Positions 24,695 to 33,894 of a stretch of DNA of 64,000 nt are shown one piece after another. The DNA lies in contig JBFXAM010000008.1 of the NCBI GenBank assembly GCA_050184295.1, forward strand, positions 1 through 64,000, written 5' to 3'. The stretch is from JBFXAM01 sp050184295. GTDB taxonomy: Bacteria; Planctomycetota; Phycisphaerae; UBA1845; Fen-1342. Under the pieces are notes generated by a model. That model saw only the letters and a program-made list of their open reading frames with translations. It ran no database searches and was not told the DNA's origin. How positions within the stretch are numbered: the first letter of the stretch is position 1; each line of letters begins with the position of its first letter. The translations under genes and the position numbers were made by a program.

Positions 24695-26491
24695 ATGCGA
24701 CGAACGCTGCCGTTGTTGACGCTCTGGAGCCTGCTGCTTGCGCCCGCGGCGCTCGCGCAGGGCGAGAAGTCCGACCCGGCTGTCTGGGCCCCCAACGACG
24801 CGCTCGCGTTCGTCGGCATCGCCGACACCGAGAAGCTCTGGTCCGACTTTCAAAAGACCGCCGGTTACGCCCTCATGAAGGAGTCCGAGGGCGGCAAAGG
24901 CGGTGGTTCGCTGGACCTGCCGCAGCAGTTCTTCAAGACGTTCCAAGAGCGCGTCGCGAAGGCGCTGGACGTCACGCCGGACCAGCTCAAGAACCCGTTC
25001 AAAGGCCCGGTCGCGCTCTATCTCACCGCGCCTGCTGCCAAAGGCGAAGAGCCCGAGCCCGGCCTCGTCGCGTCGGTCGGCGACGCCGCCACCATGAAGA
25101 AGTACTACGAGACCGCCGTCCGCAAGCTCAAGGCCGCGGCCGACAAGCACGAGTCGGTCTCCGCGGGCGCTCACTCGATCGACGTGTTCACGAAGGACAA
25201 GGACGCGGAGAGCGCCGACTCCGCCGGCGACGAGGAGGACGAAGCCGACGAGCCCGAGAACGAGTTCGAGGGCATGCTCGACAAGATGTTCTCCGCCGAG
25301 TCGATGCCGCCGATGCTCGCGCTCTGCCTCACCGACGACCGCGTGCTCGCCGCGCCAAGCGCCGACGCCGTCAAGGCCGCGCTGCGCCGCAACGCCGACA
25401 GCGACGACACGCTCGCCCGCACCGAGGATTACAAGACGCTCCAGCGCCTCTTCAAGCCCGTGGGCAGCGCCGCCATGCTCGTCAACCTGCCGCGCATCTT
25501 CGAGATCGCCAAGCGCGACGACGAGGACTTCGACAAGCTGTACAGCGCGCTCGGGCTGAACGGATTTCGCAGCGTCATCGGCCACCTCCAGATGGCCGGA
25601 CCCGAATTCGACTCCAAGCTCGAGGTGCTCGCGCTCGTCACCGGCGACCGCTCCGGGCTGTGCAAGATTCTGAGCATGGACAACCGCGACGTCGCGCCGC
25701 TCGCCTCCACGCCCGCCGACGCGTCCATCTTCATGTCCCTCAACGTGAACATGGCCAAGCTCATCGACGAGATCGAACGCATCGTCCGCCAGCAGGATCC
25801 CGACATGGCGGACCAGATGCGCGCCAGCATGGAGAAGATGGAGACGCCCGACGGCGAGACGATGAATCTGCGCAAGGACGTGATCGACCAGCTCCGCGAG
25901 CCGCTCGCGGGCTTCCTGTCGTTCTCGCGCCCCTACGGGGCCGACTCCGCCCGCATGTTGCTTTCGCTCGGCCATCGCAACAAGGCCGCGATCGACAAGC
26001 TCTTCGGCATGGTGCCGATGTTCGTCCCGCGCGACGTGCGCGGCACGCAGGTGTATGACTTCATGATGGGCGGCGTGTCGCTCGCCACCACCAACGACCA
26101 GTTCGTGGCCGGCTCGACCGCGGCCGTCGAGGCCAGTCTTCAGACCGCGTCCGCCGACGGGCTCGGGTCCGACGCGACCTTCAAGCGCGTCGCGGCCCAG
26201 GCGCCCAAGGAAGCCTGGTTCACGCTCTACGTCGACTACCGCCGTTTCATGGGTAGCCTGGTCGGACTCGCCGAGGTGCGCGAGAAGCTGGAGGAGGCGG
26301 CCCAGACCGGCAATCCTGGCGCGCAGATGACGCTTGGAATGCTGGGCATGTTCGGCGAGGCCATGAGCGCGGAGCACGTCGATGCGTCGAAGAAGCTGCT
26401 GAAACACTACGCGCCATCGATCGCGACCATCGCCACGACGCCCGAGGGCATTCGCTTCACGCAGGTGCAACTGAAGCCGGACAAGGAGTAG
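24695..26491 (+). CDS. Large exported protein of unknown function
   Basis: A 598-residue protein with a clear signal peptide (residues 1-22, ending ALAQG). The sequence begins DPAVWAPNDALAFVGIADTEKLW, a pattern seen in DUF3352-like planctomycete exported proteins; I treat this as a weak resemblance. It has an acidic patch near residues 175-195 (DEEDEADEPENEFEG) and mixed alpha/beta composition with few cysteines. No enzyme motif is evident. ATG 24695 is supported by GAGG 8 nt upstream. It follows the HtrA-type gene on the same strand and could be a client or partner, but only position suggests that. Confidence 0.75.
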   Translation: MRRTLPLLTLWSLLLAPAALAQGEKSDPAVWAPNDALAFVGIADTEKLWSDFQKTAGYALMKESEGGKGGGSLDLPQQFFKTFQERVAKALDVTPDQLKNPFKGPVALYLTAPAAKGEEPEPGLVASVGDAATMKKYYETAVRKLKAAADKHESVSAGAHSIDVFTKDKDAESADSAGDEEDEADEPENEFEGMLDKMFSAESMPPMLALCLTDDRVLAAPSADAVKAALRRNADSDDTLARTEDYKTLQRLFKPVGSAAMLVNLPRIFEIAKRDDEDFDKLYSALGLNGFRSVIGHLQMAGPEFDSKLEVLALVTGDRSGLCKILSMDNRDVAPLASTPADASIFMSLNVNMAKLIDEIERIVRQQDPDMADQMRASMEKMETPDGETMNLRKDVIDQLREPLAGFLSFSRPYGADSARMLLSLGHRNKAAIDKLFGMVPMFVPRDVRGTQVYDFMMGGVSLATTNDQFVAGSTAAVEASLQTASADGLGSDATFKRVAAQAPKEAWFTLYVDYRRFMGSLVGLAEVREKLEEAAQTGNPGAQMTLGMLGMFGEAMSAEHVDASKKLLKHYAPSIATIATTPEGIRFTQVQLKPDKE

Positions 26492-26666
26492 TCCGGGGCG
26501 ACTCACGCCGCCGAATTCGCGAATCGAACTCGCCCGCGCAGGCCGGCCGCTGGCGCAGCGCCCCCGCCTTTGCGAAGGGGCGACCGCCGGCGACACGTCC
26601 ACGCGCCCCGGCGCGCCATCAGAGCTGCCGGCGATTCGACGGCCCGCCGCCCCGCGCTGTTCAACT

Positions 26667-28109
26667 TCAGCGCCGCGCGGCGTCCTGCTCATCCGCCATC
26701 TTGCGGAACATCCGCAGGGCGACCGACGCGGTCAGCGTGGAAAGCAGAAACGTGGTCCACCCCAGCCACGGATAGAGCAGCGCGCCGAGCGCGGGGGTGA
26801 GCAGCCCGCGCACACCGGTCAGCGCCTGGTGAATGCCCATGTACAGATCCTGCTGGCCCGCCGGCGCGAAGTGCAGGTGCCCGAGGTTCCATGCAATCGC
26901 CCCACCGCCGCGGGCCGCGCCGTTCAGTGCGCGGCTCACTCCCAACAGGACCACGGCCGCCAGCACGGCGCCGCCGAACGCGACCTGGTTCGCGCTGCCG
27001 CCGGTCGCCGCCGCGCCGACCGCCGCCGTTGCCGCGTCGATGGCGCCCGCCGCGGCGCGGGGCGCAACCGCGCCGCCGGTCGCGAACACGAGCACTCCGA
27101 GCGCGGCGAACACGGTCGACGCGAGCCAGAAATGCGTGTTGTGCACACGAAAGCGCAGTACGCCGACGCGGTCGAACAGGTGCGCCCACGCGCGGATGCT
27201 GAGCAGCATGAGAATCGTGGGCAACTGTTCGAGCAGGAAGCTCGCCTGAAAATAGCTGAAATGCAGCTCGGTTGTGACGATCAGCACGAGCAGCGGATCG
27301 ATCAGAAAGTTCGCCGTGCCGAGGCAGTACTGCGCGGTGCAATAGCGCGCGAACGCCCGGTCCCCTCGCAGGATCGCAACCGCGTCGCGCCAGCTCGCGC
27401 GCAGCCCCGCCGCGAACCCGTCGGCGCGCCCCGCGTTCGCCGCCTGCGCCGCGCGCCGCCGTCGCCGCAGCTCCACGCGCTCGCCGCGGACGCGAATCCG
27501 GCGGAGCGGAATGAGCGACGCCACGCCGACCAGCGCGATCGCGGGATACACAAAGCGATACGACTCGGGATACGCATCAAAGAGCTTGCTGACGCCGGCG
27601 GTGACGACCAGCAACTGCAAGATGTTGATCGTCTGAATGCGCCCCGCGATCCGCGCCCGGTGCGTCACGGGATAATTCGCCGCCCAAAGCGACGAACGCA
27701 GCGTCACCAGCCCCGACATGAACATCCGCCCCACGCCCAACTGCAACGCGAACACCCACCCGCCCCACGGATGCCAATCGCTCGGCGTCAGGCCGATCGA
27801 CGCGACACTCACGGCCGCCGCGACCGCCATCCATGTGAACGTCCGCACGCGCCGCCGGCCGCGGATCAGCACGCCCCAGAAGAAGCTGAGCACGTCCGCG
27901 AGCAGCGGCGTCGCCCAGACGATCGGCATGAGAATCGCGGACGCGTGGAATGTCTTGGCGACGACGATCGTCGAGAACGTGCCGGTGACCAGATTCGCGA
28001 ACAGTCCCCAAAGCAGAACGTGCACCATCTCGCGGCGATAGTTCGGCCGCGACATCCACGGCACGTCGTCGCCGCGGAAGAATCCGATCATGAGGTGGAA
28101 CAGCGCCAT
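26667..28109 (-). CDS. Major facilitator superfamily-like transporter
   Basis: A 480-residue membrane protein with about 12 hydrophobic helices in two halves. A large basic cytoplasmic loop (about residues 195-225, RRIRVRGERVELRRRRR) separates them, as in MFS carriers. Helix 1-2 contains LLWGLFANLVTGTFSTIVV. The second half has an extended Ala/Gly-rich helix pair around 350-400. The substrate is unknown. The start is ATG 28109; a second in-frame ATG at 28091 is possible. It is divergent from tatA, with 254 bp between the starts. Confidence 0.75.
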   Translation of the reverse strand: MALFHLMIGFFRGDDVPWMSRPNYRREMVHVLLWGLFANLVTGTFSTIVVAKTFHASAILMPIVWATPLLADVLSFFWGVLIRGRRRVRTFTWMAVAAAVSVASIGLTPSDWHPWGGWVFALQLGVGRMFMSGLVTLRSSLWAANYPVTHRARIAGRIQTINILQLLVVTAGVSKLFDAYPESYRFVYPAIALVGVASLIPLRRIRVRGERVELRRRRRAAQAANAGRADGFAAGLRASWRDAVAILRGDRAFARYCTAQYCLGTANFLIDPLLVLIVTTELHFSYFQASFLLEQLPTILMLLSIRAWAHLFDRVGVLRFRVHNTHFWLASTVFAALGVLVFATGGAVAPRAAAGAIDAATAAVGAAATGGSANQVAFGGAVLAAVVLLGVSRALNGAARGGGAIAWNLGHLHFAPAGQQDLYMGIHQALTGVRGLLTPALGALLYPWLGWTTFLLSTLTASVALRMFRKMADEQDAARR

Positions 28110-28363
28110 GGCAAGAACGCGGAATCGTAACGCGATCGCGGCGTTGTGCCGACTGCCTTCGCACCGGCGCATCGAACGGCGCCGCGGCGACGGCACGCTT
28201 CGGCCGCGCCCGCACCGCTTCCGCGCCGCGACGAGAACCGGTTCCGAACGCGGAATTGACGCGCGGCCGCGGCTTTCCGAGAGTATGATTAGACTGGGAT
28301 GTTGTTCTACCGTGACGCTTCGCCCGTCGCGCCAGCTCTCGCGGCGGCGACTGAAAGGCCCGT

Positions 28364-28651
28364 ATGAACCTCTCGCTCCTGCTCGCCTGGACGCCGTTCG
28401 ATCCGTGGCACCTGCTGGTCATCATGGTGGTGGCGCTGCTGCTGTTCGGAAAGCGCCTGCCCGAGGTCGGCCGCTCGCTGGGCCGCGGCATTTCGGAGTT
28501 CAAGAAAGGCCTGAAGGACGTGCAGGAAGAGATGAACAAGCCCGACGCGGACCGCGATCGCGACCGTCTTCAGCCGCCGAGCGACAGCCGCGAGTCGGCG
28601 GCGCGCGACACGGAAGGCACGCGCACAAAAGACCACGCCGAATCGCGCTGA
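28364..28651 (+). CDS. tatA: Sec-independent translocase subunit TatA/TatE-like
   Basis: A 95-residue protein. A single N-terminal helix (WHLLVIMVVALLLFGKRLPE) is followed by the amphipathic helix VGRSLGRGISEFKKGLKD and a polar, charged tail. FGxxxLPE at the helix hinge is the TatA signature. TatA oligomers form the passage through which folded twin-arginine proteins cross the inner membrane. No TatB or TatC lies nearby, as is common in planctomycetes where tat genes are dispersed. GAAAGG lies 6-11 nt before ATG 28364. Confidence 0.93.
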   Translation: MNLSLLLAWTPFDPWHLLVIMVVALLLFGKRLPEVGRSLGRGISEFKKGLKDVQEEMNKPDADRDRDRLQPPSDSRESAARDTEGTRTKDHAESR

Positions 28652-28922
28652 TTCGAGATACTCCGCAAACCCGCGCTTGGCCACGAATCCGCACGCAACG
28701 GTCGCTGCGCGCCGCCCGCCGGTGCCGTTTTCGCGATCGCGTAGATTCCCGTGCCCGCGCACACCGCGCCCATCGCGCGAACGATCGTCGGCCGCGACGG
28801 CGATCACCGGCGCTGCCGCCAGCGCGAGCGGCTCACCCGGCGGAATAACACGAGCGTGCGCGCCGGGTCGGCGGGCACGCTCGTAGGCACCATTCGACGT
28901 TCTCGTTCAGACGGACGCCCGG

Positions 28923-30149
28923 TCAGCGCCGCCGTTGACGCCGCAGGCTCAGCTTCATCGCGCCGATTCCGAGCAGCATGAAGGGCATCATCATGGCAGC
29001 GCCCGGTCCGCACATGGCGGCGCCGCACTGGAGTTCGTCGTTGTTGTCGTTTCCGCTGCCGTTGTCGTTGGCGTTGTCGCCGGCGCCGCCGTTGTCGTTG
29101 GCGTTGTCGCCCGTCCCACCGCCGCCGTTATCGTTGGCGTTGTCGCCGGTTCCCCCATTGTCGTTGGCGTTTCCATCGCCCCCACCGCTGTTGTCGTTGG
29201 CGTTGTCGCCGGTTCCGCCGCTGCCGTTGTCGTTGGCGTTGGTGTTGCCGCCGCCGTTGTCGTTCGCGTTTCCGCCGCCGTTGTCGTTGCCGTTGCCGCC
29301 GCCGTCGCGAACCGTGACGTTCAGCCCGACGACGCCGCGCGGCGAGAGGGCAGCGCCCGCGACGCGGATGAAGTAGCTGTTGCCGGCGGTCACGGCCCAC
29401 TCGACCGCCGACGTCAGGTCGATCGCGTTCATGTCGTCGTTGCAGACAATCTCATTGCCGTCGCAGGCCGACAACACCGAGATCACGGTGTCGATGTTCG
29501 CGTCCGAACCGACGGTGTTGGCGGTCGCGGTCCCGTTCACGGCGGGTGTCAGCCGATACCAGACGTCGCCGCCGCTGGCCGGCGTCACGCACGTCGCGAC
29601 GTTGTCGGTCGTCGCGCCGACGAGCGTGCCAACAAAGCTGCCCTCGGCGACGGCGGCTGCGTTCGCGCACTCGTCGTTGGCCAGACCCGCGCCCGGCGTC
29701 AGCGTCGTCGCGCCGATCACCACTCGGCCCGTCGTTCCGGTCTTGCTCGCGACACGGATGAAGTACGTCGTGTTCTGGGTTACGTTGAACGTGATGCGCG
29801 ACGTCGTGCCGCAGCCCGAATCGTCGTCGCACGCCAGCTCCGCCCCGCCGCACGCCGCGAACGCCGCCAGGATCGTATCGAACGCGCTGCCGCACGTGTC
29901 GATCGTCACCGTGCCGTTGGCGGTCGCGAGATAGCTGTACCAGACGTCGTTCACGCCGCCGCCGCCGCACGACGCCGTCGACTCGGTGCCGGCGCCGGCG
30001 TTGCCGGACTCGCTCGCGAGCAGGACGATCTGGTCGCTCAGCGCCGCCGCCGCGGCACAGGTGTCATTGGTCGGCTGGGCGAAAGCGCCCGCCGCCGCGA
30101 ACGCCAGCAGCGCAAGGGTGGCCACACTTCGGAAACGACAAGCGAACAT
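28923..30149 (-). CDS. Surface protein with two beta domains, NDG-rich stalk and Cys-containing C-terminal anchor
   Basis: A 408-residue exported protein with a signal peptide (1-24, AGAFAQ). Two homologous beta-sandwich units of about 120 residues follow. The first runs from NDVWYSYLATANGTVTIDTC to YFIRVAS and the second from GDVWYRLTPAVNGTATANT to YFIRVAG; they resemble pre-peptidase C-terminal (PPC) domains and are probably Ca-binding. Residues about 285-370 are a low-complexity stalk of Asn-Asp-Gly units (GDNANDNGG and variants). The end is a tripartite sorting-like signal: Cys-rich CGAAMCGPG, a hydrophobic AAMMMPFMLLGIGAM helix, then RRQRRR. Start ATG 30149 has GAGGAGAA 4 nt upstream. 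Confidence 0.8.
   Translation of the reverse strand: MFACRFRSVATLALLAFAAAGAFAQPTNDTCAAAAALSDQIVLLASESGNAGAGTESTASCGGGGVNDVWYSYLATANGTVTIDTCGSAFDTILAAFAACGGAELACDDDSGCGTTSRITFNVTQNTTYFIRVASKTGTTGRVVIGATTLTPGAGLANDECANAAAVAEGSFVGTLVGATTDNVATCVTPASGGDVWYRLTPAVNGTATANTVGSDANIDTVISVLSACDGNEIVCNDDMNAIDLTSAVEWAVTAGNSYFIRVAGAALSPRGVVGLNVTVRDGGGNGNDNGGGNANDNGGGNTNANDNGSGGTGDNANDNSGGGDGNANDNGGTGDNANDNGGGGTGDNANDNGGAGDNANDNGSGNDNNDELQCGAAMCGPGAAMMMPFMLLGIGAMKLSLRRQRRR
29033..29300. repeat. Coding low-complexity repeat (Asn/Asp/Gly stalk)
   Basis: About 270 bp of imperfect short tandem repeats built on GTTGTCGTTGGC (plus strand) that encode NDN and NANDNGG units on the minus strand. Unit lengths are multiples of three. 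Spacing and lack of distinct spacers rule out a CRISPR array. Confidence 0.8.
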
Positions 30150-30498
30150 CGGGTTCTCCTCGGCCTTGCGATACCGCGCGTCGCGCCTGGCCGTCCATCG
30201 GATGGAAAGAGGGTTATCGGTATCGGGCGGGCCGGGCTCCCATCGTCCGACGCCCCATACCCGTATCGGTCGCTTAACACTAGGCCTGCGATTGGTGCAA
30301 TTCAACCCGCTTGCCTGCGGAACACCCGCTCAAAATCTTGAAGATGCGAGGGTTATGGCGGTGCGCAGGGGGCGCGGTGGGGCCGCCAACGCTGCGGCGG
30401 TGCGTAGCTGTCCAGCGGGCGCGATCGGGGATATCGGTCGTGCTTTCGATGGCGACCGCGCCGAAAGCCGGGCGGCGGTGCCCCCGGCCACCCGGCGA
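30150..30498. other. Intergenic region between rplT and the surface-protein gene
   Basis: These 349 bp lie downstream of rplT and upstream of the minus-strand surface protein gene. I see no gene, and no -10/-35 pair better than chance. Imperfect dyad sequence around 30209-30257 (GGTATCGGGC against GCCCCATACC) could form a weak hairpin. Confidence 0.4.
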
Positions 30499-30876
30499 CT
30501 AGCCCGCCTTCGCGAGTTTCACGGTCGCGTGCTTGCGGGCGAGCGCCACGAGTTGGTCAAATCCCGCGTCGTCGGCGATCGCGATCTCGCTCAACATCTT
30601 GCGGTTGAGCGCGACATTGGCCACCTTCAGCCCGTTCATGAAAGCACTGTAGGAGAGACCGCGGGCACGGACGGCGGCGGTGATGCGCGTGACCCACAGC
30701 GCGCGGAACTCGCGCTTCTTCACCCGCCGGTCGCGGAACGCGTACACGCCGGCCTTCGTGACGAACTGCTTGGCGACACGGAAGAGTTTGCTTCTGGTGC
30801 CCCAGAAACCCCTGGCGTCCTTCAATACTCGATTACGGCGCCGGCGCGTCGCCGGACCGGGTTGTACCCGAGCCAT
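30499..30876 (-). CDS. rplT: 50S ribosomal protein L20
   Basis: A 125-residue basic protein. It opens with MARVQPGPATRRRRNRVLK and continues with the diagnostic GFWGTRSKLFRVAKQ. The helical core is RDRRVKKREFRALW, and the C-terminal half contains SYSAFMNGLKVANVALNRKMLSEIA split across helices, as in all L20. It binds 23S rRNA domain I early in 50S assembly. It follows rpmI by 12 bp on the minus strand, the normal rpmI-rplT pair. infC, which usually precedes them, is absent here; the upstream neighbour is a divergent pfp. Confidence 0.97.
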   Translation of the reverse strand: MARVQPGPATRRRRNRVLKDARGFWGTRSKLFRVAKQFVTKAGVYAFRDRRVKKREFRALWVTRITAAVRARGLSYSAFMNGLKVANVALNRKMLSEIAIADDAGFDQLVALARKHATVKLAKAG

Positions 30877-30888
30877 CTGGCAAACTCC

Positions 30889-31134
30889 TTACTTCGTCGC
30901 TTCGTCCGCGGCGACCGTCACCGGCGGGCGGCGCAGCGTCACGCCGATCGCCCGGCGAAGGTTGTCGCCGAGCGCGCCGCCGACCTCCTGCCAGCGACGC
31001 ATTTTGCGTCGGCGGGTGCTGGTCTTGGCGCTCATCAGGTGCACCTTGCCCATCTTGCTGCGGACGATCTTTCCGCGGGCGCTGACGCGCACGCGCTTGA
31101 GCAGTCCCTTGTGCGGCTTTTGCTTGGTTTTCAT
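30889..31134 (-). CDS. rpmI: 50S ribosomal protein L35
   Basis: An 81-residue basic protein beginning MKTKQKPHKGLLKRVRVSARGKI in the L35 style, then KMGKVHLMSAKTSTRRRKMR, which matches the conserved H-x3-K-x3-RKR region. The last 25 residues (RRAIGVTLRRPPVTVAADE) are an extension beyond the usual 65. It is a structural protein of the large subunit. The start ATG 31134 aligns with the family; an open frame upstream to 31347 is discarded. It is transcribed with rplT from the promoter at 31172-31200. Confidence 0.95.
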   Translation of the reverse strand: MKTKQKPHKGLLKRVRVSARGKIVRSKMGKVHLMSAKTSTRRRKMRRWQEVGGALGDNLRRAIGVTLRRPPVTVAADEATK

Positions 31135-31171
31135 GGTCTCGCATCTCTCGCCAAATTGGGCGAAGTCGTGT

Positions 31172-31200
31172 AATGTAACTCGTGGGGTCGGCGTCGGCAA
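31172..31200 (-). promoter_or_regulatory. Promoter of rpmI-rplT
   Basis: On the minus strand TTGCCG (plus 31195-31200) and TACATT (plus 31172-31177) are separated by 17 bp. The start point would be about 30 nt upstream of rpmI. Confidence 0.6.
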
Positions 31201-31368
31201 CGGGGCTGCTCCACGAAAATCCGCGCTCGCGGCCGCGCGTAAAGCGGAACGCCGGCGTTCCCCGCCGCGGCGCACCAGCACCCGCATCCGACGGAAAAGC
31301 GTCGTACCCGCCGCGGCGTGACGCCCCGCGGATGAAAGCGGTTTCAAAAACCGGAATCCTCACCACTC

Positions 31369-32715
31369 ATGCCCAAGCGAACCCTCGGCATCGTCGTCGG
31401 CGGAGGCCCCGCACCCGGAATCAACGCCGTCATCGGCGCCGCAACCATCGAAGCCATCAATCGCGGCTTCGACGTCTATGGCTTCTACGACGGCTTTCGC
31501 TGGCTCAGCTCCGAGAGCTTCGACGCGCACCAGCACGCGCAGCGGCTGTCGATCCCGATGGTCTCGCGCATCCATTTTCAGGGCGGGTCGATGCTGCGCA
31601 TTTCGCGTGCCAACCTGCTCGACGACGAAAAGCTCAAGCGCAGCACCGTCGTCGCGCCCAACACCGCGAAAGTCGAACGCGTCGTCCGCAACCTCCAGTC
31701 GCTCAAGATCGACTGCCTGCTCACCATCGGCGGCGACGACACCGCGCTGAGCGCACGCTTTGTCAGCGAAGGCGTCGACGGCGCCATCAAGGTCGTGCAC
31801 GTACCCAAGACCATCGACAACGACCTGCCCCTGCCCTACGACGTGCCGACCTTCGGCTTTTCCACCGCGTTCTACCTCGGCACCGGGCTGGTGAAGAACC
31901 TGATGCAGGACTCCGTCACCACCGGGCGCTGGTATCTCATCACCGCCATGGGCCGCCAGGCCGGCTGGCTCGCGATGTGGATCGGCATGGCCGCCGGCGC
32001 CACCGTCACCCTCATTCCCGAGGAATTCGCCGACCACAGCAAGCTCTCGCACCTCACGGACGTCCTCGAAGCCGCCATGCTCAAACGCCGCGCCATGGGC
32101 CACTCCGACGGCGTCGCGATCATCGCCGAGGGGCTCGCCTACAAGCTCGGCGACCGCGCGGAGCTCGAACGCGTGCTCGGAACCGCCGTGCCCGTCGATG
32201 CCGCCGGTCACCCGCGCCTGGCGGAGGTTCCGCTCGCCGACATGATGAAAAAGGAGCTCGAAACGCGCTTCAAGGCGCGCGGCGAGTCGCTCGCGATGGT
32301 CACCCAGGAGCTCGGCTACGAGCTCCGCTCCGCCGACCCCACGCCCTACGACATGGTCTACTGCCGCATGCTCGGCTACCAGACGATCCGGCTGTTCATG
32401 GAGACCGACGAACGACACCGGACCGGCGTGATGGCGTCGCTCGTGAACGGCAACATGGTGCCGATGTATCTTCAGGACATGGTGGATCCGCAGACCAACC
32501 GGATGCGCACCCGCAAGGTCGACGTGAAGTCGGACGCGTATCGCGTCGCGCGGGCGTACCAGATTCGTCTCGAACGGCTCGATCTGGAAAACCCCGACAT
32601 GCTGGCCCGGCTCGCTGCCGCCGCCAAGATCACTCCCGAGGAGTTCGCGCAGCGGTTCGACCGCGCGGCGTCGCGGCTGGTCGACGGCGTGCCCGAAAGT
32701 GCGTCGGAGCGTTAA
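31369..32715 (+). CDS. 6-phosphofructokinase, diphosphate-dependent type
   Basis: A 448-residue enzyme converting fructose 6-phosphate to fructose 1,6-bisphosphate. It contains GIVVGGGPAPGINAVI, the phosphoryl-donor motif GGDDTALSA with Asp (GGDD) rather than GGDG, and the catalytic PKTIDNDL with Lys rather than Gly. GGDD together with PKTIDND indicates pyrophosphate rather than ATP as donor, allowing a reversible step. The MGRQAGWLA substrate motif and the AEGLAYK segment are also present. It is divergent from rpmI with 234 bp between starts. No clear ribosome binding site is seen before ATG 31369, but the N-terminus matches the family. Confidence 0.92.
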   Translation: MPKRTLGIVVGGGPAPGINAVIGAATIEAINRGFDVYGFYDGFRWLSSESFDAHQHAQRLSIPMVSRIHFQGGSMLRISRANLLDDEKLKRSTVVAPNTAKVERVVRNLQSLKIDCLLTIGGDDTALSARFVSEGVDGAIKVVHVPKTIDNDLPLPYDVPTFGFSTAFYLGTGLVKNLMQDSVTTGRWYLITAMGRQAGWLAMWIGMAAGATVTLIPEEFADHSKLSHLTDVLEAAMLKRRAMGHSDGVAIIAEGLAYKLGDRAELERVLGTAVPVDAAGHPRLAEVPLADMMKKELETRFKARGESLAMVTQELGYELRSADPTPYDMVYCRMLGYQTIRLFMETDERHRTGVMASLVNGNMVPMYLQDMVDPQTNRMRTRKVDVKSDAYRVARAYQIRLERLDLENPDMLARLAAAAKITPEEFAQRFDRAASRLVDGVPESASER

Positions 32716-32902
32716 TCCGGAGCGGGATTTCAGAGCGCAACCCCTCCCGACCGTCTGGATTATCATTGCCCTCCCGCGCGCGCGGCGCTAGCCTGATACT
32801 CAGCGGGGGGTTGCGCGCTCCGCCGACGCAGTACGCCACTTCCGTCCGCGCGGCGCGCGGCCCCCGGGTCGCCGTCGTTCACGCGCATTGGAGGATCGCA
32901 TC

Positions 32903-33850
32903 ATGTCCCATCTCCTGCATCGCGCTCTTGCGTTCTTCGCGGCCGCTGCGGCAAGTTCGCTCGCAACGCTCGCTCAGCCGTCGCTCACGCCGCCGACGAC
33001 CTATCGATTGTCGGCGAACTCAAGCTTCCTGCGCGGGTGCTTCGACCCGTGTGCCTGCCCGATCTCCGAGTACGCGCCGGTGCTCGGCACGTTCCGGCTG
33101 GAACGCGCTCCGTCCGATCCTTTGTTCGATCACTACCGGGTCACGGATGTGAACTGGATCGTTCCGGGGCTCGACGCGCGCGTCACCGGCTCGGGAACGT
33201 ATCGCATCGGCGGCGAAGTCGCGATCCAGCACCAGCTCGTTCTCGACTTGCAGATCGGCAACGAGGATCCGCTGCATTTCGACAGCGGGCTCGTTGTCGG
33301 CACCGCGGCCTTTCCACGAATCGCGATCGCGATCGCGGTCAACGGCTTCTACTGCTTCGACCACGTGTTCGAGATCGAGGCCGCCCCCGTCTCGCCGCGC
33401 GAGATCCGCCCCTATCGACTGCTGGCGGGCAGCACATATCAAGAGGGCTGCTGGGATCCCTGCGATTGCATCCTCTGGCCCGAGCAGCCGATGCGCGGCT
33501 CGTTCAACCTGCTCGCGCTCGGCAGCACCGGCGGGTTCAGCTATTACGCCGCGCTCGACGTCCGCCTCGGCGTGCTCGCGCCGTCGGTGATTTCGGCGGC
33601 GACGATTCGCGGCTCCGGCATCTACCAGGTCAGTAGCGTCGTCGCCGACCCGCCGCGGCAGCGTCTGCGCGCCACGCTCGCGGTCCGGAGCGATCCGCCG
33701 GCGAAATTCGACAGCGGGCTGGTGGCAGCAGTCGCGACGTTTCCGCGCATCGACGTGCTCGTGTCGATGAACCAGCTCGTGTGCTACGACCGCGCGGTGC
33801 ACATCGTCGCGGCGCCGCTCGCGCTCAGCGCGATCGTCCCGTCGCCGTAG
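32903..33850 (+). CDS. Exported protein with duplicated C-x-DPC-x-C domain
   Basis: A 315-residue protein with a signal peptide (residues 1-25, ending LATLAQ). The mature part is two tandem copies of a domain of about 135 residues. Each begins YRLxAxSxxxxGCxDPCxC, has a G-S-G-x-Y strand in the middle (GSGTYRIGG, GSGIYQVSS), then KFDSGLV/HFDSGLV, a FPRI strand and a final CYD/CFD-containing strand. It looks like a beta-sandwich with paired disulfides. I do not recognise the family. Start ATG 32903 has GGAGG 8 nt upstream; TTG 32888 is the same frame but weaker. A strong hairpin lies 45 nt after the stop. Confidence 0.75.
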   Translation: MSHLLHRALAFFAAAAASSLATLAQPSLTPPTTYRLSANSSFLRGCFDPCACPISEYAPVLGTFRLERAPSDPLFDHYRVTDVNWIVPGLDARVTGSGTYRIGGEVAIQHQLVLDLQIGNEDPLHFDSGLVVGTAAFPRIAIAIAVNGFYCFDHVFEIEAAPVSPREIRPYRLLAGSTYQEGCWDPCDCILWPEQPMRGSFNLLALGSTGGFSYYAALDVRLGVLAPSVISAATIRGSGIYQVSSVVADPPRQRLRATLAVRSDPPAKFDSGLVAAVATFPRIDVLVSMNQLVCYDRAVHIVAAPLALSAIVPSP

Positions 33851-33894
33851 CAGGCCGCAACGCCGGCGCCCGCGCGTCTACCGAGACCGCTGAG

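Noticed and set aside
23474..26692. 1072-residue open frame on the minus strand
   Set aside because: Antisense to the HtrA-type protease and the following exported protein gene; composition typical of a GC-rich shadow frame.
28256..28289. TTGACG and TATGAT ahead of tatA as a promoter
   Set aside because: Spacer is 22 bp, too long for a sigma-70 promoter.
29033..29300. Regular short repeats resembling a CRISPR array
   Set aside because: Repeats have no unique spacers and stay in frame as Asn-Asp-Gly codons of a surface protein.
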